Positions 56,895 through 64,000 of a stretch of 64,000 nt of DNA are shown here, piece by piece. The translations under genes were made by a program, and so were the position numbers. The stretch covers positions 75,133,460 through 75,197,459 of the forward strand of contig CM055317.2 in the NCBI GenBank assembly GCA_029255685.2, in the 5' to 3' direction. The notes below the pieces were generated by a model. The model made no database searches. It was not told the DNA's origin and saw only the letters and a program-made list of their open reading frames with translations. The stretch's first letter is position 1, and each line of letters opens with the position of its first letter. The DNA comes from Silene conica. Lineage: Eukaryota > Streptophyta > Magnoliopsida > Caryophyllales > Caryophyllaceae.

Positions 56895-57338
56895 TCATAA
56901 CCATCACCACCAAAGCACGTCTACATCACCACATAGTTTCACCATTTTTTATGCTCACCAGTCACCACCAACACCTCCACCACCTAACTATGCTTTCGTT
57001 CTCGATCAGCCCTAATCTAGTTACGTGTAGAATCTAGCATCAATATCTCTATCCTAATCCTATCATGCCCTACACGGCTACACCGTATCCACCACCTTGT
57101 GCCACTAAAACCTGAGGTGATTGGGTATGGCAACAACGATAGGAGGTAGCTGGATATGGTGGTATGTGATGTGAGGACGGAGACATGAAGTGGGATGGTG
57201 TTGGGTGCAGTGTTAGAGGCGGTGGATGTTGGGTGAATGTTGATAGTGGTGGTGGGTACATGAACATGATGAACAATAATGGATTGAAAGGGGCGATATG
57301 GTTACTAATAAGGGTATAATAAGGTAAATTAGTTAGCA
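56895..57338. other. Intergenic, CACC/CCTCCA-rich stretch
   Basis: Low-complexity CACCACC/CTCCACC text at 56905-57000 and GGTGGTGGGT/GAGGTGATGG text at 57100-57260. The minus-strand proline-rich frame (57070-57339) is a by-product. No gene. Confidence 0.4.
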
Positions 57339-58426
57339 TCCCTTTACTATAAAAGGGATAGAATTTAAAGAGCTCTCATTGGTCGATGGAAATTAAGAAA
57401 AGAAAAAAATTTAATCAATGTGGGGTCCGCCATGTTCATTTACATAATTAATTACTTCAATTTAATTTTCTCACTACTTTCGTTAATTAAATAAGTTACC
57501 ATCTATAATTACACATCGAATATGAAATCTTCCGAAATTCTAACTATTCAATTTCAACAGTAAAAATCAAATCTTTAATGATCATTGATAATAAGTTAAC
57601 TAATTTTACATAAATTAAAGGTATAGATTAAATATAATAATATGATTGAGACGCCTACACTTTACAGATATAGTATATTCAAAGATTAAAGAAATTGTTA
57701 ATACTCCATTTAACATGCACTAATAAAAAGATTAAAGTGAGTGACAATGAGTATAAAACAGAAACAAAAGGTGAATATCAAATATAATAATATATAAATT
57801 GGCAAAAAATAATACATTCAAATACTGGAAATTAACAAATTAAAATTGTTGAGAATTGGAAATCAACGAAATTATGTAACCCCGTCTTAAATATACATAA
57901 AATAGATAAGATTTACTTCGTATATTATATGGTCGGAGTTTTTTGGGTAGTTAGAGAATCAGACTAATAATAATTTGGGTTCATTAAGATTGTTATGGAC
58001 TTAGAATTTAAACCTTAAGTATAATTTTAAAATCTATATATATTTTTACCGGCTATTATCCGTCTTAAATTTAAAACAGGTGAGTATCACTCCCCATGGG
58101 TTATAGACTTATAGGACAACTATTTTATTTTCGCCATGCATAATGCTTTTTTTTGTTTGAATCATGCTACATATGTATATTTGATCCGTCATAAACTTAA
58201 ACCGATAATGTCGTCCTATATAAGAATTTGTATAATTTTATAATGTCAGCAGGTGCGTTGTTTTTACTTACGTCTAAGTTAAGCGTATAAATTCTTTTTA
58301 TTTTTTTACATCGATATCTGCAATACTAAATTTTTTTTTATTATTAAATATATTCGCCTTTTTATTTTTATTTTTTCGGTTTAATAAAATTAAACCCGTG
58401 CATTTTTTGCACGGCCGTAAAACTAG
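57339..58426 (+). mobile_element. Non-autonomous Helitron
   Basis: The 5' end is TCCCTTTACTATAAAAGGGA after A. The 3' end is CCCGTGCATTTTTTGCACGG, then CCGTAAAACTAG followed by T. Both ends match those of 30967-31566. 1,088 bp, no coding capacity. Confidence 0.82.
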
Positions 58427-58552
58427 TTGAATTAATAGAAGATAAATTAAAAGTAAATCATTTTATAATGGCTAATTAACCCCTAATCTAGGTTATTAGG
58501 TGTTAATTTGGGTAGAATTGTAACTTGTAAGTTTGTAATTATGTAATAGGTC

Positions 58553-58801
58553 TCCCGCAAAGGTGGAGTACAGTGGTTAAAATTTGGGTGAAATTCCCAG
58601 GAGACCTGGGTTCAAGCCTCCCCAATAGCAAAATTTTGTGAAACATTCTTGGCCCGAGTCCATGCCTAAATAGATTTCGAGCTTGTCACCCTCGGGTGGT
58701 TTACCTGGTGTATGTGGTTTGTAGGCTATCACATATAACCGAGGGTTTACCCAGTGCGCACCGAAAGTAGCGGCTGCGGGTTCCTTCGTCACCAAAAAAA
58801 C
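58553..58801 (+). mobile_element. tRNA-derived SINE (Pol III A and B boxes)
   Basis: It has an A-box-like GGTGGAGTACAGTGGTTAAA and B-box GGGTTCAAGCC, and a tail region GCGGCTGCGGGTTCCTTCGT ending in an A run. Imperfect direct repeats TATGTAATAGGTC (58540-58552) and TATATAATGGGTC (58802-58814) flank it (11/13). The minus-strand frame 58577-58990 over it is an artefact. Length 249 bp is typical for plant SINEs. Confidence 0.82.
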
Positions 58802-58814
58802 TATATAATGGGTC

Positions 58815-59574
58815 GTTTGGTTTGTTAGAGGAATTTGAGTTCCAAGGAAATCACAATTGCTACAATTTTCTAAATCACATAAAATGGAAATATAAAGCGT
58901 TTGGAGACCTAGGTAGGCAACTTCCCATATTATGAAGGAATTGAAGTTCCTATGAAACTTAAATTCATGTGATTTGGGACAAACAAACAACTCGCCAATT
59001 TTCCCAATCCCATGAATTCCAATTCATGTGTTTTAAATTGGGTAGCCAAACAACTCCTAAGTAGATAGTACTTTTTAATAAAAACTAGTATAGTATGCAG
59101 TATTTTGAAAAATCTTAACTATAATAATTGTTAGTAATATGCAAATCGACCTTCGTGTTAATAAAATTTAGGGGTAACGATGATTTAAGAATAATTGATC
59201 CATTAACATACACAAATCCCTTGGACTTATTGAAATCCCATGGGGCATATGTTAACTATTAAGGACTTTCGAAATCCCATGGAACGTTATTAGTTAAAGT
59301 TATAGCTCCCAGCTATAACTATGGTAGATAACTTGTTCAAAATTATAGCTCGCAGCAATAACTTTACGAAGCAACGAAAAATTGCACGATTAAGTACACG
59401 GTGATTTTATCTTTAAAATCGACGTGAAAATTGTTTTATTATTGTTGTCTTGTCTTAAAATATTGAATTATTAAATCTTATGTGGATATTATAAAACAAA
59501 TATCCAACGGTTAAAAAAGGATTAAAATAATTGACTTATAAGTTAATTATTTATCCTAATATATTAAGATTTTA
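58815..59574. other. Intergenic stretch with weak inverted motifs
   Basis: 58805-59060 has GGGTCGTTTGGTTTG at the left and AAATTGGGTAGCCAAACAAC at the right, with internal AATTCATGTGATTTGGG and CCATGAATTCCAATTCATGT. This is a MITE-like repeat of the 'TTTGGTTTG' kind. 59160-59420 is anonymous. No gene. Confidence 0.4.
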
Positions 59575-60466
59575 GGATAATTTGTGAGAAACTACCTTAT
59601 ATTTATGCCCATTTGTGAACAACTACCTTACTTTTTATTTTTGGTTAAAAACTACCTTTCATTTCAATTTTTTGTTAAAAACTACCTAAAAAAAAGTTTT
59701 GAGGCCAATTTCTATTTATTATTGGTTTCACATGTGAGTTATCTAAATTTTCATTCTTATTTTGTCGTTAAACTTGATATCCAAGCTTATCCTTCTTATC
59801 TAAAGTTCTAAACGAAATGGAATTCTTGCCATTAGCTTCAATTTCTTTCTTAAGCATGTGGAATAATTGCTCCGGATAATGAACATGGGCTAAATGGTAT
59901 GAACTCTATGCTATTAGTGAATAGGTGTAATAATTTTCACTAATAGCATAGAGTTCATACCATTTAGCCCATGTTCATCATCCGGAGCGCTTATCCTTCT
60001 TATCTAAAGTTCTAAACGAAAGGAAATTCTTATCATTAGCTTCAATTTCTTTCTTAAGCATGTGGAATAATTGCTCCGGATGATGAACATGAGCTAAATG
60101 GTATGAACTCTATGCTATTAGTGAATAGGTGTAATAATTTTCACTAATAGCATAGAGTTCATACCATTTAGCCCATGTTCATCATCCGGAGCAATTATTC
60201 CGAAGCTAATGGCAAGAATTCCATTTCGTTTAGAACTTTAGATAAAAAGGATAAGCTTGAATATCAAGTTTAACGACAAAATAAGAATGAAAATTTAGAA
60301 AACTCACACGTGTGAAACCAATAATAAATAGAAATTGGCCTCAAAAATTTTTTAGGTAGTTTTTAACAAAAAGTTAAAATGAAAGGTAGTTTTTAACCAA
60401 AAATAAAAAGTAAGGTAGTTGTTCACAAATGAGCATAAATATAAGGTAGTTTCTCACAAATTATCC
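59575..60466. mobile_element. Long palindromic foldback element with a duplicated internal hairpin
   Basis: Ends GGATAATTTGTGAGAAACTA / TAGTTTCTCACAAATTATCC, with arms continuing inward for about 250 bp at high identity. Internally, a perfect-looking stem of about 50 bp around GGTATGAACTCTATGCTATT, with a GAATAGGTGTAATAATTTTC-type loop, occurs twice (about 59875-59990 and 60073-60195), separated by a direct repeat of the neighbouring arm. Flanking 9 bp match only 6/9, so no duplication is claimed. No coding. Confidence 0.82.
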
Positions 60467-61305
60467 TTTATTTTATCCATAATTGTCAAAACCCTAATCT
60501 AGGGAAGCGTGACAAAACGGCCCATGATGCCGTGTATTTCTCTCACGCCTCTTCTATTAGTAATCAGATCGATTTAGTAAACACGGTATATTTACTTAAT
60601 ATCTTATCTATCTAGATTATGGTAAAAGTTATAGTTATAATTAATTATATTACTATATCTTGACAAGATTTAGGATAATGATTTTATATAAGATATTCCA
60701 TATCTTATATTTCCTAAATCAAAAAAGATTTATTTTAGGATGTTACCTACTACCTAGAATAAGAATTTTAGTTAAGGTAATATTCTTTAGATATTAGGGT
60801 TTGAAAAACCTAGATCTAATTCAATATAAATAGACATGCAATAGTATCTCGCAAATCACGTCTTATACAAAAACGAAAATACAAACACAAAACCATCAAT
60901 TGAGATCGTGTGCTATCGTGCTTCAACATTCGATATTCCGTTACAAGATCTTAAGTGCAAAAACCGTTCTTACTCGTTCAATTTGTGAACACGAAGAACT
61001 TAGAAGAATTATCTTATTTACGTAAGATAGTTGCGTATTTCACGATACTCGTTGTGATGCAAGTAATTCACGGTACTTGAAGATTGTTAAGTATTTCACG
61101 GTACTTAGTTGAGTTACAACTAACGTCTAGTTGTACGAGTATGGTTGATAAAATTGTAATCTCGAGAAAGGTACTAATTTTATTAATCAAGAATAGTGGA
61201 CGTAGGTTTCGATTTGTGAAACTGAACCACTTCAAAAATATCGTGTTTCTCTCTTGGTTATTGTTTTCAGTCATTACTCGCCCATACCTTACATATTTCA
61301 CAACC
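60467..61305 (+). mobile_element. Probable copia-type LTR remnant
   Basis: 61187-61240 reads GTGGACGTAGGTTTCGATTT, then GTGAAACTGAACCACTTCAA, then GTGTTTCTCTCTTGGTTA. This is the conserved end text of Ty1/copia LTRs. A TATA-like CAATATAAATAGAC lies near 60820. No primer site follows, so it is a solo or truncated LTR, possibly beginning upstream of the foldback insertion. The frame 61084-61401 is not a gene. Confidence 0.55.
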
Positions 61306-61529
61306 ATCGAAAAGAAAAGAAAAGATGACATACTCAATTCTACCCCCTTTCTTGAGTATATTAAGATCAATAGACTCTTCATTGATCTAGTGGATAGATA
61401 GGGTGAACGAGTCAAGTGGGATCGAGTGGGGTAGGGTAGTTAAGGATGATTCTGGCCGGGAAGGTAAACATGGTAAATATTTTGGTGAAATTTTACATTT
61501 TTATTATGCATAAAAACCAACACAAATTC

Positions 61530-61595
61530 TTATTTGCAACGGCACTATCCGTTGCAAGTTTGTGACGGATACCGTTTTCTCTCACAAAATACCCA

Positions 61596-61679
<84 letters not shown>

Positions 61680-61790
61680 GCACTATTCATGTGGTCCCCT
61701 TTCTCCACTAACTCATTTTCTACTCATTTTATCTCACAAAATATCCGTCACAAATAACAACCCGTCGCAAGCAAGACTTACTAATATTTT
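61530..61790. repeat. MITE-like repeat expanded by a (TC)n run
   Basis: TGCAACGGCACTATCCGTTGCAA at the left and CCCGTCGCAAGCAAGACTTA at the right flank a core GTGGTCCCCTTTCTCCACTA shared with 18968-19135. Between them lies (TC)n. Confidence 0.6.
61600..61677. repeat. (CT)n microsatellite, ~78 bp
   Basis: Uninterrupted CT dinucleotides. It produces artefactual Ser-Leu and Arg-Glu repeat frames on the two strands. Confidence 0.95.
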
Positions 61791-61954
61791 TATTGTTTAT
61801 AATTATTATTATTAGTAGTAGTAGTAGTAGTAAACATGAGACTAGAGAAAATGTAATTGAGAAGTAAAATTTGATAACATTCGAATAATAATATTTGTTA
61901 ACACAATCGAAATTCATAATTTTGAAAATACAGATATCATTAACAAAGACATCA

Positions 61955-62470
61955 TCTATGTTGCTTCGTCATTGACTTCTGTATCATCTTGATGTGCTTC
62001 ATTTTCGACGTCATTATGGACACCAATATCACACCCTTTTTTTTTGCAATTTCTTTTCGAACTTTGTCCATGAATTTTTTTCCGTTCTTTATCATCCATG
62101 TTTGAATTTGTTCTTCATTTAATACTTTTATATTGTATAAGTGGAATACCAAGTTTATGCATCATAATGAAATTATGAAGTGTAAAAGCGGATACGATAA
62201 TTGACATTTGATATTTCGTTGTCATTTGTGGCATGTTTTTTAACACCTTCCACCTTCTCTTCAGCTGACCAAACGTCAATTCAACCGTCATCCTCAAAGA
62301 TTAATGTCGATAATTAAAATGTTCAAATATTCCGCTAGGAGGTGTATGCTTATATTCAGGCACATGGTTTTTCACGTTTAAATGGCTAATAGGAGACAAA
62401 TACCCAAGTTATTCGGGTATCTCGAATCCACCAAATAATATTTACCTACAAATGTTTATATATAAAAATA
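61955..62470 (-). pseudogene. PIF/Harbinger transposase fragment (DDE_Tnp_4 type)
   Basis: On the minus strand 62470-62115 reads ILFGGFEIPE then LGYLSPISHL, HVPEYKHTPPSGIFEHFNYR, SLRMTVELTFGQLKRRWKVL and AFTLHNFIMM. These match the C-terminal third of plant Harbinger transposases (GYL.P, EF/EY, FN+RHSSLR, VERTFG.LK+RW..L, LHNFI). In-frame stops interrupt it (after the first motif and after NYRH), and the frame breaks again near 62115. Nothing N-terminal remains, so it is a dead fragment. Confidence 0.8.
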
Positions 62471-62747
62471 ATTAATGTTTAGACGTAAAACGTTTAGATA
62501 ATAAAAAATGAAATACATGTCATATTTACTACATTTAGACATAAAATGTTTAGATAATAACAAAAGTAATTAATGTTTAAACGTAAAATATCCAAATGTT
62601 GCTTTTGTTAATTTTAAAACACAAAAAAAGAAAAAAAAACATAGTCCATTAGAGTTGACTACCAAAAAATTACCTAAAAATAATATTTTTTTAATATAAT
62701 TATTTTTTAAAAAATTGCAAATTTGTATTAATCAAACATTTTTCTTA

Positions 62748-62787
<40 letters not shown>

Positions 62788-62850
62788 ATTATTATTATTA
62801 GTTAGTACACTTTAATTAAACTTAAGTTATTTCTATTAATTTTAGCTTCA
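62471..62850. other. AT-rich stretch with (ATT)n
   Basis: Anonymous AT-rich sequence, with an (ATT)n run at about 62751-62787. Confidence 0.5.
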
Positions 62851-63005
62851 TTCAGCTTAGTTTAATTTAGTTCAGTTCAGTTCAGTCCAGCTGAGCTCAG
62901 ATCGATTCAGTTCAGCTCAGCTCAGCTCAGTTCAGTTCAGCTCAGCTCAGCCCCATTCCGTTCAGCTCAGTTCAGCTCTAAAACGCCAAAAAGTACAAGG
63001 CCTAA
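62850..63005. repeat. TTCAGCTCAG-type minisatellite
   Basis: Repeated TTCAG/CTCAG pentamers over about 110 bp, then CTAAAACGCCAAAAAGTACA and AGGCCTAAAT. It resembles the right ends of the elements at 55390 and 20769 (CAGTTCAGCTC...AAAAGAACAC). Confidence 0.65.
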
Positions 63006-63375
63006 ATATTACTTGCTATACACTTTTTTTGGGGTGTTTCAGTCAATTATTTAATTTACGCTCCTATTTTAAATCGATTTTACTCTCTACTTCATCATCT
63101 TTTAATAAAATTAAAAAGAATTGCCTTCTCTGTACTTCGATCTCTGCGTATAAAGTATAACTATATGGAGTATGTCATTGAGACGGATAGAGTAATAATT
63201 TAACGGTCAATGATCATAGAATATTCCACCACCGGCGGAGCTAAAATTTGAGGGAGCGAATATTTTCAATGGGGGCAAAATGGTAATATTATAAGGTGGT
63301 CTTTTACAAATTAGAGAATTTTAAAAAAGTTGAAATTTCCGAACACCAGAGGACGAACGTCTTTGCTAGCCCTCC

Positions 63376-63729
63376 TTAAATCATTCCCAGCAACAAGTCA
63401 ATTTAATCGGATCAATTGGATATTAGGCCTTAATCTTCCCTTATTGACCTTGACCCACTTAAACCCTCCCAAGCAGAAAGTCATGACCCACGTCAATAAA
63501 CCCTCTCAAACAACAACTTTTTTAGTTTTTAGTTTTTCTTTTTCTTAAATGTTTGGAACCAATTACAACATGTCACGTATTAGGTGAATTGTTGGGTCAA
63601 TTTACTTGAAATTGGGTCGATTTGTGACTCAATTCGACTTGAGTCAATCCTAGTCTATTTCTTAATTACAATTAACTCGATTCGACTCTCTATCGACCTC
63701 TCTATTAATCTTGCTTGGGAATGGTCTTA
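63376..63729. mobile_element. Tourist-like MITE, copy 4
   Basis: The left end TTAAATCATTCCCAGCAACA and right end CTTGCTTGGGAATGGTCTTA are diverged inverted ends of the GACCATCCCCAAGC family, with TTA on both sides. Open frames across it are not genes. Confidence 0.75.
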
Positions 63730-64000
63730 TTCCACAAGTGTATTCAACCTTCACGGCCAAGGGTGGCATACTAGCATTATAGCATGTAGCCATTTATGAT
63801 GGAAAAGCTACCCTAGCTAAGCAATAAAAGTGCATGACACAGCTTTATACAAGTTAAATTAGAATGATAGTATAAAAAATGATGAAAAAAATGGAAGCAG
63901 CTCTCACAATCATATGTACCAGATTTGGGCAAGCATGCACGAAAATGTGTGGAGGAAGACAGAAATAGTAAGCCTATACAAATCCTTGAAAATGGTGGGT
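63730..64000. other. Right-end intergenic stretch
   Basis: No gene seen before the window ends. Confidence 0.3.

Noticed and set aside
58556..58640. Functional tRNA gene
   Set aside because: The tRNA-like head continues into a SINE body with an A tail and direct repeats.
58577..58990. 137-codon frame on the minus strand
   Set aside because: It is the antisense of the SINE plus adjoining repeat.
59566..60475. 9-bp target duplication of the foldback element
   Set aside because: The flanks match only 6 of 9 in AT-only sequence, no better than chance.
61084..61401. 105-codon frame
   Set aside because: It overlaps the conserved GTGGACGTAGG...GAACCAC text of a copia-type LTR.
61493..61815. Ser-Leu and Arg-Glu repeat proteins
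   Set aside because: They are six-frame artefacts of the (CT)n microsatellite.

Overview
This is a 64 kb piece of a flowering-plant nuclear genome, almost certainly a eudicot. The evidence is an intact MADS-box gene of the SEPALLATA type with the standard eight-exon structure and multi-kilobase introns. It lies among plant LINEs, CACTA, hAT, Mutator-like and PIF/Harbinger elements, Helitrons, Stowaway- and Tourist-like MITEs, SINEs and LTR remnants. I cannot name the species from the sequence. No prokaryotic, organellar or CRISPR feature was seen.

Layout. 1-9.0 kb is a three-level nest: a 5'-truncated LINE (8.04-9.01 kb) was hit by a CACTA element (right end at 8038), whose subterminal zone was then hit by a full-length 5.65 kb LINE (1586-7235, 18-bp target duplication). 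9-19 kb is MITE and Helitron territory with a hAT element carrying an exact 8-bp target duplication. 19-24.4 kb holds two more truncated LINEs and two adjacent copies of a low-complexity CTTAACTTAACTT-type element. 24.4-34 kb holds a tandem array, an LTR with a tRNA-iMet-type primer site, and a Stowaway-like MITE containing a 9-bp-TSD foldback element whose right TSD was later split by a Helitron. 34.9-47.1 kb is the SEP-like gene on the + strand, with a SINE and a MITE in intron 1, a roughly 4 kb Helitron in intron 2, a MITE in intron 5, and a GC-AG intron 7 that ends in a five-copy repeat of its own 3' splice site. 47.1-64 kb is again repeats: a + strand LINE split by a 1.7 kb solo LTR, two long-arm foldback elements, a Helitron, a tRNA-derived SINE, a copia-type LTR remnant and a decayed PIF/Harbinger transposase.

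The only host gene I can support is the SEP-like MADS gene. It would encode a 248-residue MIKC transcription factor that forms floral quartet complexes. Everything else is transposon-derived, and much of it preserves insertion order well enough to reconstruct empty sites from the sequence alone.
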